A stretch of 64,000 nucleotides of DNA from Kineococcus mangrovi (lineage in GTDB: Bacteria; Actinomycetota; Actinomycetes; Actinomycetales; Kineococcaceae). Made by a program: the position numbers and the translations under genes. Shown one piece after another: positions 16,933-24,941 of this stretch (its first letter is position 1; the number at the start of each line of letters is the position of its first letter). Location of the stretch: the NCBI RefSeq assembly GCF_041320705.1, contig NZ_JBGGTQ010000002.1, positions 372,001 through 436,000 on the forward strand, given 5' to 3'. Below the pieces are notes generated by a model. It did no database searches. It saw only the letters and a list, made by a program, of their open reading frames with translations, and had not been told where the DNA came from.

Positions 16933-18021
16933 TCACCAGCCCTGGTGGGAACCCCGGAGGACCGTCACGCCTCCTGCGATCCCCTTGCCGTTGCTCGCGC
17001 CGTCCTCCGCGGTCCGCTGCCGGACCTCACCGCACACCCACGCCGGGATGCCGGCCTGCTCGACGGTGTCGACGACGGCCTGCGCCTGCTCGGCGGACAC
17101 CACGGCGATCATGCCCACCCCCAGGTTCAGGGTGCGCTCCAGGTCGTCGGTCGGCACCCGCCCGAGGTCGCGGACGACCGAGAACACCGCGCCCGGGGTC
17201 CACGTCGAGCGGTCGACCTCGGCGGTCACGTCGGCGGGCAGGCAGCGCGCCAGGTTCGCGGCCAGACCGCCGCCGGTGACGTGGCTCATGGCGTGCACCC
17301 CGCCGGTGGCCAGCGTCGCGAGCGCGGGCTGGGCGTAGATGCGGGTCGGGACCAGCAGCTCCTCGCCCAGGGTGCGGCCGAACTCCTCCACGTGCCGGTC
17401 GTAGGCCCAGCCGGCGTCGGCGACGACGCGCCGCACGAGGGAGTAGCCGTTGGAGTGCAGCCCGGAGGAGGCCATCGCCACGAGCACGTCCCCGGCGCGG
17501 ACCTTCTCGGCGCCGAGCAGCTCGTCGGCCTCGACGACCCCCGTGACGGCACCGGCCACGTCGTACTCGTCCGCGCCCAGCAGCCCCGGGTGCTCGGCGG
17601 TCTCGCCGCCGACGAGGGCGACCCCGGCCTCCTCGCAGGCGCGCGCGATGCCCGCGACGATCGCGGCCATCCGCTCGGGCACGACGCGGCCGCAGGCGAT
17701 GTAGTCCGTCATGAACAGCGGCGCCGCGCCGCAGACGACGACGTCGTCGACGACCATCCCGACGAGGTCGGCGCCGATGGTGTCGTGCACGTCGAGCGCC
17801 TGGGCGACGGCGACCTTCGTCCCGACGCCGTCGGTGCTCGTCGCGAGCAGCGGCCGGCGGTAGTCCTTCACCGCGGACACGTCGTAGAGCCCGGCGAACC
17901 CGCCGAACCCGCCGACGACCTGCGGGCCCTGCGTGCGGGCGACGGACGCCTTCATGAGCTCGACGGCGCGGTCGCCCGCGACGACGTCGACGCCCGCGGA
18001 GGCGTAGGTCGTTCCACTCAC
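16933..18021 (-). CDS. purM: Phosphoribosylformylglycinamidine cyclo-ligase (AIR synthetase)
   Basis: 362 residues. The ATP-binding and PurM-fold motifs are clear: YASAGVDVVAGDRAVELMK, GGFAGLYD, TDGVGTKVAVA, DLVGMVVDDVVVCGAAPLFMTDYIACG and GGETAEHPG. The enzyme closes the imidazole ring of purines, making AIR from FGAM with ATP. The C-terminus carries a short actinobacterial extension (NGKGIAGGVTVLRGSHQGW). Its start overlaps the purF stop by 4 bp, so the two are translationally coupled. Confidence 0.97.
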   Translation of the reverse strand: MSGTTYASAGVDVVAGDRAVELMKASVARTQGPQVVGGFGGFAGLYDVSAVKDYRRPLLATSTDGVGTKVAVAQALDVHDTIGADLVGMVVDDVVVCGAAPLFMTDYIACGRVVPERMAAIVAGIARACEEAGVALVGGETAEHPGLLGADEYDVAGAVTGVVEADELLGAEKVRAGDVLVAMASSGLHSNGYSLVRRVVADAGWAYDRHVEEFGRTLGEELLVPTRIYAQPALATLATGGVHAMSHVTGGGLAANLARCLPADVTAEVDRSTWTPGAVFSVVRDLGRVPTDDLERTLNLGVGMIAVVSAEQAQAVVDTVEQAGIPAWVCGEVRQRTAEDGASNGKGIAGGVTVLRGSHQGW

Positions 18022-19568
18022 TGCTGGGCTCCCTCGGGGACGTCGTGCTGGTGCCGGGTGACGGCGGTGATCGGGAGGCGCGGCTTGTCCATCGAGCGCT
18101 CACCGAGCCGGTCGAGGTCGTTGAGCGGAACGGGGTACTCCCCCGTGAAGCACGCCGAGCACAACCGGTCGGCGGGCTGCTCGGACGCGGCGATCATGCC
18201 CTCGGCCGAGATGTAGCCCAGGGAGTCCGCGCCGATGCTCTGGGCGATGTCCTCGACGCTCAGGCCGTTGGCGATGAGCTCGGCGCGGGTGGCGAAGTCG
18301 ATGCCGTAGAAGCACGGCCACTTCACGGGCGGGGAGGAGATCCGGACGTGGATCTCGGCGGCACCGGCCTCGCGCAGCATCCGGATGAGGGCGCGCTGGG
18401 TGTTGCCGCGCACGATCGAGTCGTCGACGACGACGAGCCGCTTGCCCGCGACGACGTGCTTGAGCGGGTTGAGCTTGAGCCGGATGCCGAGCTGGCGGAT
18501 CGTCTGGCTGGGCTGGATGAACGTCCGGCCCACGTAGGAGTTCTTCACCATCCCCTGGCCGTAGGGGATGCCGGACTCCTCGGCGTAGCCGATGGCCGCG
18601 GGCGTGCCGGACTCCGGGGTGGGGATGACCAGGTCGGCCTCGACGGGGTGCTCGCGGGCCAGGACCCTGCCCATCTCCACGCGCGACTCCTGGACGACCT
18701 TGCCGTTGATGGAGGTGTCCGGGCGGGCCAGGTAGACGTACTCGAAGACGCAGCCCTTGGGCGCGGCCTCCGCGAAGCGGGTGCTGCGCAGACCGTCCGC
18801 GTCGATCGCGATGAGTTCGCCGGGCTCGATCTCGCGGACGAAGCTCGCCCCGCAGATGTCGAGCGCGGGCGTCTCGGAGGCGACGACCCAGCCGCGGTCC
18901 AGCCGGCCCAGGACGAGCGGGCGGATGCCCTGCGGGTCGCGGGCGGCGTAGAGGGTGTGCTCGTCCATGAAGACGAGGGAGAACGCGCCCTGCACGTGCG
19001 GCAGGACCTCGGCGGCCGTCGCCTCGAGGGTGTGGTCGGGGTCGCCGGCGAAGAGGGCCGTGAGGATCGCGGTGTCCGTGGTGTTCCCGCGGGCGATCTC
19101 GCTGGGCGAGGGGCGACCGCGCAGCGGCGGCTGCGGGGCGCTGGGGTAGCGCTCGGCGAGCATGTCCCGCAGCGCGAACTGGTTCGTCAGGTTGCCGTTG
19201 TGGGCGAGCGCGACCGTGCCGCCGGCGGTGTCGCCGAGCGTGGGCTGCGCGTTCTGCCAGCCGCCGCCACCGGTCGTGGAGTAGCGGGCGTGCCCGACGG
19301 CGATGTGCCCCTGCAGGGACTCCAGCGCCGACTCGTCGAAGACCTGGGACACCAGCCCGGTGTCCTTGAAGACGAGGATCTGCTCGCCGTTGCTCACGGC
19401 GATGCCGGCCGCCTCCTGGCCCCGGTGCTGCAGGGCGTAGAGGCCGTAGAAGGTGAGCTTGGAGACTTCCTCGCCCGGCGCCCAGACCCCGAAGACGCCG
19501 CACGCGTCCTGGGGTCCCTTCTCGCCGGGGAGCAGGTCGTGGTTCAGACGTCCGTCACCGCGGGCCAC
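18018..19568 (-). CDS. purF: Amidophosphoribosyltransferase
   Basis: 516 residues. A 22-residue propeptide precedes Cys23 in GPQDACGVFGVW, which becomes the N-terminal nucleophile of the glutaminase domain after processing. The phosphoribosyltransferase domain contains the PRPP loop VVVDDSIVRGNT. The C-terminal region has conserved cysteines (KWPCFYGIDF, DRLCSACFTGEYP) like the [4Fe-4S]-containing B. subtilis-type enzymes. It catalyses the first committed step of purine synthesis, PRPP plus glutamine to phosphoribosylamine. It is followed by purM in an overlapping pair. Confidence 0.97.
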   Translation of the reverse strand: MARGDGRLNHDLLPGEKGPQDACGVFGVWAPGEEVSKLTFYGLYALQHRGQEAAGIAVSNGEQILVFKDTGLVSQVFDESALESLQGHIAVGHARYSTTGGGGWQNAQPTLGDTAGGTVALAHNGNLTNQFALRDMLAERYPSAPQPPLRGRPSPSEIARGNTTDTAILTALFAGDPDHTLEATAAEVLPHVQGAFSLVFMDEHTLYAARDPQGIRPLVLGRLDRGWVVASETPALDICGASFVREIEPGELIAIDADGLRSTRFAEAAPKGCVFEYVYLARPDTSINGKVVQESRVEMGRVLAREHPVEADLVIPTPESGTPAAIGYAEESGIPYGQGMVKNSYVGRTFIQPSQTIRQLGIRLKLNPLKHVVAGKRLVVVDDSIVRGNTQRALIRMLREAGAAEIHVRISSPPVKWPCFYGIDFATRAELIANGLSVEDIAQSIGADSLGYISAEGMIAASEQPADRLCSACFTGEYPVPLNDLDRLGERSMDKPRLPITAVTRHQHDVPEGAQQ

Positions 19569-19580
19569 GACCCGAGTGTG

Positions 19581-19916
19581 TCACACCCCCGAGCGCTTGC
19601 CGCTCCGCCGACGGGGTTCGGCCCGGGTCCCGGTGCGCCGGTCGACGAGGACCGCGACGAGCGCACCGAGCAGGACGAGGACCAGCCCGAGGGAGCAGAA
19701 CAGGTAGCCGAAGAGGGCCTGCTGGGAGTACCCGTCCGAGGGCGGCGTGGTGATCGCGATGGCGCCGGAGACGACGAACGCGACCACCAGGCCCGTCAGC
19801 CCGAAGGACCGGAACCGGGGCGCCCGACGGCGCGTGACCTGCACGAACGCCGTCCCCTCGCGCTCGACCTCCCCCTGGGGGGCGTCGGGGGTCGGGTCCT
19901 GCGTCGGCTCGCTCAC
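19581..19916 (-). CDS. Small two-helix membrane protein
   Basis: 111 residues. A polar, acidic N-terminus of about 25 residues and an arginine-rich patch (TRRRAPRFRS) precede two transmembrane helices: FGLTGLVVAFVVSGAIAI, and YLFCSLGLVLVLLGALVAVL followed by a basic tail. The R-rich patch before helix 1 predicts that the N-terminus is cytoplasmic. It sits 12 bases upstream of purF on the same strand and probably shares its transcript. Function is unknown; purine-gene neighbours of this kind are common in actinobacteria. Confidence 0.65.
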   Translation of the reverse strand: MSEPTQDPTPDAPQGEVEREGTAFVQVTRRRAPRFRSFGLTGLVVAFVVSGAIAITTPPSDGYSQQALFGYLFCSLGLVLVLLGALVAVLVDRRTGTRAEPRRRSGKRSGV

Positions 19917-19933
19917 GGGAGAACGCTACGGGC

Positions 19934-20320
19934 TCAGGCGGGCTCCGGCGGCACGAGGGGCAGCAGCTCACCCAGGTCGGTCCGCTGGCCGCTGGCCTGG
20001 ACCCGTCCGCCGGCGCGGGCCTCGGCGAAGCTCAGCCGCCCGGTGGCCAGCGCGATCCAGGTGGGCCCGTCCATCTCGACGACCGCCGGCGGGGTGCCGC
20101 GGGTGTGCCGGGGGCCCGCGACGACCTGGACGGCCGCGAACGGGGGCACCCGCACCTCGACGCTGCCGCCCGGGTAGCGGGCCGCCAGTTCCTCCAGCCC
20201 GTACCGGACGGCGGTCGCGAGGAGGGGACGCGGCGGCTTCCCGCCCCCGTCGAGGACCCGGGTCACCTCCCGGACGGCGGCCAGGCCCTCGGCGGGATCG
20301 GTGCGTCGACGCGGGGGCAC
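19934..20320 (-). CDS. Sterol-carrier (SCP2-like) domain protein
   Basis: 128 residues from GTG 20320. After a basic N-terminus and helix (GLAAVREVTRVLD), the protein has the compact alpha/beta layout of bacterial SCP2-like domains: RYGLEELAARYPGGSVEVRVPPFAAVQV, then MDGPTWIALATGRLSFAEARAGG, where the TWIALATGR..FA motif is characteristic. Members bind hydrophobic ligands or act as the C-terminal domain of DinB-like enzymes; the role here is unknown. It begins 4 bases after the MFS stop and is followed 17 bases later by the small membrane protein, so all may be co-transcribed toward purF. Confidence 0.75.
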   Translation of the reverse strand: MPPRRRTDPAEGLAAVREVTRVLDGGGKPPRPLLATAVRYGLEELAARYPGGSVEVRVPPFAAVQVVAGPRHTRGTPPAVVEMDGPTWIALATGRLSFAEARAGGRVQASGQRTDLGELLPLVPPEPA

Positions 20321-20324
20321 GGGC

Positions 20325-21563
20325 TCATGCTCGCACCCGTCCGGTGGCGCGCAGCGCGAGCGCCACCGCACCGAGGAGGGCGAGCACGACCCCGGCCAGG
20401 ACGGGCACCGAGACGGCGAACGCGACCCCGGCGCTCGAGCTGACCCCGACCGCGAGCGCCGGGACGGCCATCCCGAGGTAGCCGGCCAGGAACACCCCGG
20501 CCGTGGCCTCCCCGCGCGCTCCGGCCGGGGCCAGGGCGACGGCCGTCGCGAGGGCCCCCTTGAGCAGGGCCCCCACCCCGGCGCCGGCGACGACACCGCC
20601 GCCGACGAACAGCGCGACGGAGCCGGCGAGGACCCCCGCGCCCAGGACGACGACCCCCGTCGCGGTGAGGACGAGGCCGAGCCGGAGCTGGTGGTCGGGG
20701 TGCAGGTGGGTCAGGAGGACCTGGCTGACCGCGGCGGCCGCGAAGACGGCGGAGGCCGTCGCCCCGCCGGGGACGGGACCGGCGTGCCCGAGGGTGGACA
20801 GGACCGACGGCGCCAGCGCGCTGAACAGGCCCAGGACGGCGAACAGCCCGAAGGCGGCGAGGGCGGCGGCGAGGTAGCGACCGCGGGCCTGCGGCGGGAC
20901 GGCGACGCGCTGGGCGCGGTAGGGCCGGTGCTCGGCGCGGACGTCGGCGGGCACGGTCTCCGGAACGGTCCGCACGGCGACGGTCAGGACGACGAGCAGA
21001 CCGAGGAAGAGCAGGTGCGGGACGCGCAGCGGGTCGCCGAGGTGCCCGACGAGGAACCCCGCGAGCAGGGAGCCGAGCCCGAGGCCGCCGAGGTTGGCGG
21101 CCGTGGCGACGACCGCGGCCGTCCCCGGACGCGTCGAGGCGCTCCGGCCGTGCAGCTCGGCGAGCCAGGCCGTCGCGGTCGGGGTGAGCGCGCCGACCGC
21201 GAGACCAGTCAGGACGCGGGCCACGACGAGCACGACGACGTCCGGGGTCAGGGCCAGGAGCAGGGCCGCGACCGCTTCGAGCGCGAGCGCCGGCACGAGG
21301 ACGCGGCGCCGGCCGAGGTGGTCGGACAGGTGCCCGACGGCGAACAGGCTGACCGCGACACCGGCCGCGTAGACGGCGAAGGCGACGGTGACCACGACGG
21401 TCGGCAGCCCGTCGCGCTCGCGGTACAGCGCCCACAGCGGGGTGGGGACGGTGGCGAAGGCCATGGCCGTCGTGAAGGCGGCGGCGACGAGGAGGAAGCC
21501 CGCGCCGTGCCGGCGCGGGGACGGGACGTGCCGGGGTGCGGTCGTGCTCGCGGTGGTGGTCAC
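20325..21563 (-). CDS. Major facilitator superfamily transporter
   Basis: 412 residues from GTG 21563; an upstream in-frame ATG at 21623 would place the start inside the operator repeats and is less likely. Twelve hydrophobic segments are present, with the MFS signature GHLSDHLGRRRVLVPAL between helices 2 and 3. It resembles drug/proton antiporters of the DHA1 type. Divergent from a LysR gene whose promoter region it shares, it is probably controlled by that regulator. Substrate unknown. Confidence 0.85.
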   Translation of the reverse strand: MTTTASTTAPRHVPSPRRHGAGFLLVAAAFTTAMAFATVPTPLWALYRERDGLPTVVVTVAFAVYAAGVAVSLFAVGHLSDHLGRRRVLVPALALEAVAALLLALTPDVVVLVVARVLTGLAVGALTPTATAWLAELHGRSASTRPGTAAVVATAANLGGLGLGSLLAGFLVGHLGDPLRVPHLLFLGLLVVLTVAVRTVPETVPADVRAEHRPYRAQRVAVPPQARGRYLAAALAAFGLFAVLGLFSALAPSVLSTLGHAGPVPGGATASAVFAAAAVSQVLLTHLHPDHQLRLGLVLTATGVVVLGAGVLAGSVALFVGGGVVAGAGVGALLKGALATAVALAPAGARGEATAGVFLAGYLGMAVPALAVGVSSSAGVAFAVSVPVLAGVVLALLGAVALALRATGRVRA

Positions 21564-21600
21564 GGGAGCTGCAACCCCGGGGGGAGGTGGTCCTTCCGTC

Positions 21601-21644
21601 CCATCGGTGGCCGGTGGGACCATCCATCGGGAAGACCGGTGGGA
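21601..21644. promoter_or_regulatory. Direct-repeat operator candidate between MFS and lysR
   Basis: Two copies of CCATCGG-N(3 or 5)-CCGGTGGGA occupy 21601-21619 and 21624-21644. Within each copy the two halves form an imperfect dyad (CCATCGG against CCGGTGG). This fits a LysR-type binding region with a recognition and an activation site. The second copy runs into the ribosome site of lysR, suggesting autorepression. Confidence 0.5.
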
Positions 21645-21650
21645 GGGGTC

Positions 21651-22559
21651 GTGGACCTGACGCAGCTGGAGACGTTCCTCGCCGTCGCCGAGGCGGGGAC
21701 CATCAGCGCGGCGGGGCGGCGGTCGGGGTCGGCGCAGTCGACCGTCAGCACCGTCCTGCGCGCGCTGGAGGACGACCTCGGGGTCACCCTGTTCACCCGC
21801 ACGTCGCGGCGGGCCGTGCTGACCGACGCCGGGCGGGCGCTGCTGCCGGAGGCGCGTCGGCTGCTGGCGGGGGCGGCGGAGGCGCGGACGGTGGTCCGGG
21901 AGGCCGAGGCGGGACCCGCCGGCCCGCTGACGGTCGGCGTCGTCACGACGATGCACCCCGTCGACCTGCCCTCGCTGCTGAGCACGTTCACCACGGCCCA
22001 CCCGCGGGTGTCGGTGTCGATGCGCGTGGTGGCGGACGGGTCGCGGGGGTTGCTGCGCGGGCTCGTCGACGGCGAGCTGGACGTCGCGTTCCTGTCCTGG
22101 CCGTTCCGGCCACCGGCCAGCGTCGAGCTGCGACCCCTCGTGCGGGCCCCGTTCCGGCTGCTCGTGCCGCCCGCCCACCCGGCGCCGGCGGACCGGCCGG
22201 TGGCGCTCGCGGACCTGGCCGGGGAGCGCTGGGTGGACGGCCCGCCGGGGTTCGGCAACCGGCTGCTCGTCGACGCGGCCTTCGACCGCGTCGGGGCACG
22301 GCGGACGGTCGCGGTGGAGGTGCCGGACGTCTCGACGTTCGGCAGCTACGTGGCGGCGGGGCTGGGGATCGCGTTCGTCCCCGGGACGGTGCCCGTGCCG
22401 CCGGGGGTGCGGGAGCTGGTGCTGACCGAACCACCCCCGCAGTGGTCGCTCGCGCTCGCGACGCGGCGCGCCACCCCGGAGCGGCCGGTGCGCCGCGCCG
22501 TCGACGCGTTCGTGGCGCAGGTGCGGCTCAGCGCCCGGGGGCGCCGGCCCCCGCCGTGA
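21651..22559 (+). CDS. LysR-family transcriptional regulator
   Basis: 302 residues from GTG 21651, preceded by GGGAGGGG 3-10 bases upstream. The N-terminal helix-turn-helix is LTQLETFLAVAEAGTISAAGRR with SAQSTVSTVLRALEDDLG as recognition region and the wing LFTRTSRRAVLT. An effector-binding domain begins near residue 90 (GPLTVGVVTTMHP). It probably controls the divergent MFS transporter through the repeats at 21601-21644. The inducer is unknown. It converges on gcvT with 16 bases between stops. Confidence 0.9.
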   Translation: MDLTQLETFLAVAEAGTISAAGRRSGSAQSTVSTVLRALEDDLGVTLFTRTSRRAVLTDAGRALLPEARRLLAGAAEARTVVREAEAGPAGPLTVGVVTTMHPVDLPSLLSTFTTAHPRVSVSMRVVADGSRGLLRGLVDGELDVAFLSWPFRPPASVELRPLVRAPFRLLVPPAHPAPADRPVALADLAGERWVDGPPGFGNRLLVDAAFDRVGARRTVAVEVPDVSTFGSYVAAGLGIAFVPGTVPVPPGVRELVLTEPPPQWSLALATRRATPERPVRRAVDAFVAQVRLSARGRRPPP

Positions 22560-22575
22560 CGCGGGCGCTCGCGGC

Positions 22576-23709
22576 TCACCGCTCCCGGCGGTAGAACGGC
22601 AGGGCGACCACCTCGACCGGCAGCTCGGTCCCCCGCACGTCCACACCCAGGCGCGTGCCGGGCTCGGCCAGCTCGGCGTCGACGTACGCCATGGCGACGG
22701 GGTGCCCGAGGGTGGGCGAGAGGGCGCCGCTGGTCACCTCCCCGACCCCCCGGCCGGCCGCGACGACGGCGTACCCCGCCCGGGGCGCCCGGCGGCCCTC
22801 GCCGCGCAGCCCCACCAGGACCCGCGCGAGCGGCTCCTGCGCCGACCGCTGCAACGCCGCCAGGCCCACCGCGCCGGGCTCCTTGTCGAGGACGACGACG
22901 CGACCCAGCCCGGCCGCGAAGGGGGTGACGTCCCGGCTGAGCTCGTGCCCGTAGAGGGGCATCCCGGCCTCCAGGCGCAGGGTGTCGCGGCAGGCCAGCC
23001 CGGCCGGGACCCCCCCGTGCTCACGGGTCGCGGCGAGCAGGGCGTCCCACACCCGGCGGGTGCGCTCGACGGGGACGAACACCTCGAAGCCGTCCTCCCC
23101 GGTGTAGCCGGTGCGCGCCAGCAGGACCTCGACGCCGGCCAGCACGGCGCCGACCGAGCGGTAGTAGCGCAGCGTCGCCAGGTCGACGCCCGCCGAGGGG
23201 TCCAGGAGCGGGGCGACGATCGCCACCGACGCCGGTCCCTGCACCGCGACCAGGCCCCAGCGGGCCGTCTCGTCCGCGACGTGGGCCTCGAAGGGGCGGA
23301 CCCGGTCGGCCAGGGCGACGACGACGGGCTCGACGTTGGCGGCGTTGGCCACGACGAGGAACTCCTCCTCGCCGAGGCGGTACGTCACGAGGTCGTCGAC
23401 GATGCCGCCGTCGTGGTCGACGACCATCCCGTAGGCGGCCCGGCCGACCGCCATCGTCGAGGGGCGGCCCACGAGGGCGGCGTCCAGCGCGCGGGCGGCC
23501 TCGGGGCCGGTGACGCGGATCTCGCCCATGTGCGAGAGGTCGAAGAGCCCGGCGCTGGAGCGCACGGCCTTGTGCTCGGCGAGGTCGGAGGCGTAGCGCA
23601 GCGGCATCGACCAGCCGGCGAAGTCGGTGAAGGACGCGCCCAGCTCGGCGTGCGCGGCCGCCAGCGGGCTCGCGGCGGGCGTGGTCTCGGAGGTGGTGCT
23701 CGTGCTCAC
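22576..23709 (-). CDS. gcvT: Aminomethyltransferase, glycine cleavage system T protein
   Basis: 377 residues from GTG 23709. GcvT motifs are LAAAHAELGASFTDFAGWSMPLRY, DLSHMGEIRVTGP, GRAAYGMVVDHDGGIVDDLVTYR, ARTGYTGEDGFEVFVP and the C-terminal barrel with SPTLGHPVAMAYVD. The protein transfers the aminomethyl carbon from GcvH to tetrahydrofolate, releasing ammonia. gcvP and gcvH are not in the window. A tandem glycine riboswitch upstream ties its expression to glycine concentration. Confidence 0.97.
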   Translation of the reverse strand: MSTSTTSETTPAASPLAAAHAELGASFTDFAGWSMPLRYASDLAEHKAVRSSAGLFDLSHMGEIRVTGPEAARALDAALVGRPSTMAVGRAAYGMVVDHDGGIVDDLVTYRLGEEEFLVVANAANVEPVVVALADRVRPFEAHVADETARWGLVAVQGPASVAIVAPLLDPSAGVDLATLRYYRSVGAVLAGVEVLLARTGYTGEDGFEVFVPVERTRRVWDALLAATREHGGVPAGLACRDTLRLEAGMPLYGHELSRDVTPFAAGLGRVVVLDKEPGAVGLAALQRSAQEPLARVLVGLRGEGRRAPRAGYAVVAAGRGVGEVTSGALSPTLGHPVAMAYVDAELAEPGTRLGVDVRGTELPVEVVALPFYRRER

Positions 23710-23751
23710 GGGGTTCCTCTCGTCACGGCCGCGCGTCGCGACCGGGCTGGA

Positions 23752-23950
23752 CCCCCTCTGTCGCGGAACCTGAGAGCTTCACCGTCACCCGCTGCGTGGT
23801 GACGGTTTTCCCCGTGGGTGAGGACCTGCGCGGTCCTGCTTTCCAGAGCGGCCTGCCCGTGGCGGTACGTGGACCTGAGAGGTTCCGGGGTGGTTGCTCC
23901 TTCGGTGCCCACCGCGGACGGCGGGGCTCTCCCGCCGGGGCGGAGCGGCC
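23752..23950 (-). promoter_or_regulatory. Tandem glycine riboswitch upstream of gcvT
   Basis: Read on the minus strand, the first aptamer shows GGCGGGAGAGCC (about 23932-23945), CACCGAAGGAGCAA (about 23892-23906), CCTCTCAGG (23874-23882) and TCTGGAAAGC (23838-23847). The second shows the linker TCCTCACCCACGGGGAAAAC, GCTCTCAGGTTCC (23765-23777) and ACAGAGGGGG at about 23752. These conserved blocks, in this order, are those of the cooperative two-aptamer gcvT element. The gcvT start is 42 bases downstream. In actinobacteria the element generally turns expression on with glycine. Confidence 0.92.
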
Positions 23951-24007
23951 GAGTGTTCAGTTGTCCCGCACAGCGTGGCACACCCCGGGACCCGGTGCCC
24001 CGGGTGT

Positions 24008-24898
24008 TCACCGGCAGGAGTTCAGGTAGGTCAGGGTGCGGGTCGCGACGGGCAGGGGCGTGTCGAACGAGGCCAGCGGGTACATGTCCTGCTCGACGAT
24101 CGCGAACAGGTCGCGCCCCAGACCCTCCAGCGCGGTGAGGACGGGGGGCATGGCGGGCACGCCCCGCGGCGGTTCCACCATGACGCCGAGGGCGACGGCC
24201 TCGCCGAAGGGCAGGTCCTGCGCCTTCACCCTCGCGACGACCGCCGGGTCGACCTGCTTGAGGTGGACGTAGGCGATGCGGTCCGGGTGGTCGGCGATGA
24301 TCTTGAGGCTGTCCCCGCCGGAGTAGGCGACGTGGCCGGTGTCGAGGCACAGCTTGACGACGTCGGGGTCGGTGATCTGCAGGAACCGGTCGACCTCGGC
24401 GTGGGTGTCGATGTGGGTGTCGGCGTGGGAGTGGACCGCGACCTGCAGCCCGTACCCGTCGCGGACGTCCCGGCCGAGGCGGTCCATCCCGGCGGCCAGC
24501 CGCGCCCACCCCTGCGCGTCGAGCTCGCGGGGTTCGATCTGCTCGCCGGTGGTGTCGCTGCGCCACTGGCCGGGGATGACGACGAGGTGCGTGCCGCCGA
24601 GGGCCTGCGTGAGCTTCGCGACCTGCTCGACCTGGGCCCACGCCTCGTCGTAGTGGTCGGGGCGGTGCAGCGCGGCGAAGATCGTGCCGGCGGAGACCTT
24701 CAGGCGCCGCTCCTCGAGCTCGTCGGACAGTTCCGCCGGGTCGGTCGGCAGGTACCCGTACGGGCCGAGCTCGATCCACTCGTACCCGGCCTCGACGACC
24801 TCGTCGAGGAACCGGGACGCGGGGGTCTGCCGTTCGTCGTCTGCGAACCAGACGCCCCAGGAGTCGGGGGCGGTGCCGATGGTGATGGGTCGGGCCAT
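24008..24898 (-). CDS. TIM-barrel sugar-phosphate isomerase/epimerase of the inositol cluster
   Basis: 296 residues from ATG 24898, with GAGGT five bases upstream; a GTG at 24910 is an alternative. The xylose-isomerase-like barrel is recognised by GTAPDSWGVWF, EAGYEWIELGPYGY, VAVHSHADTHIDTHAEV (metal-site histidines), LCLDTGHVAYSGGD and YVHLKQVDP. IolE (inosose dehydratase), IolH and IolI share this fold. As the last gene of an operon with iolC, iolB and iolD it probably acts on inosose or a keto-inositol isomer. Which of the three activities it has is not clear from sequence. Confidence 0.82.
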   Translation of the reverse strand: MARPITIGTAPDSWGVWFADDERQTPASRFLDEVVEAGYEWIELGPYGYLPTDPAELSDELEERRLKVSAGTIFAALHRPDHYDEAWAQVEQVAKLTQALGGTHLVVIPGQWRSDTTGEQIEPRELDAQGWARLAAGMDRLGRDVRDGYGLQVAVHSHADTHIDTHAEVDRFLQITDPDVVKLCLDTGHVAYSGGDSLKIIADHPDRIAYVHLKQVDPAVVARVKAQDLPFGEAVALGVMVEPPRGVPAMPPVLTALEGLGRDLFAIVEQDMYPLASFDTPLPVATRTLTYLNSCR

Positions 24899-24941
24899 GG
24901 GGGACCTCACGTCCTCGTGCGGGTGCGGTGGGGTGGTCGGG

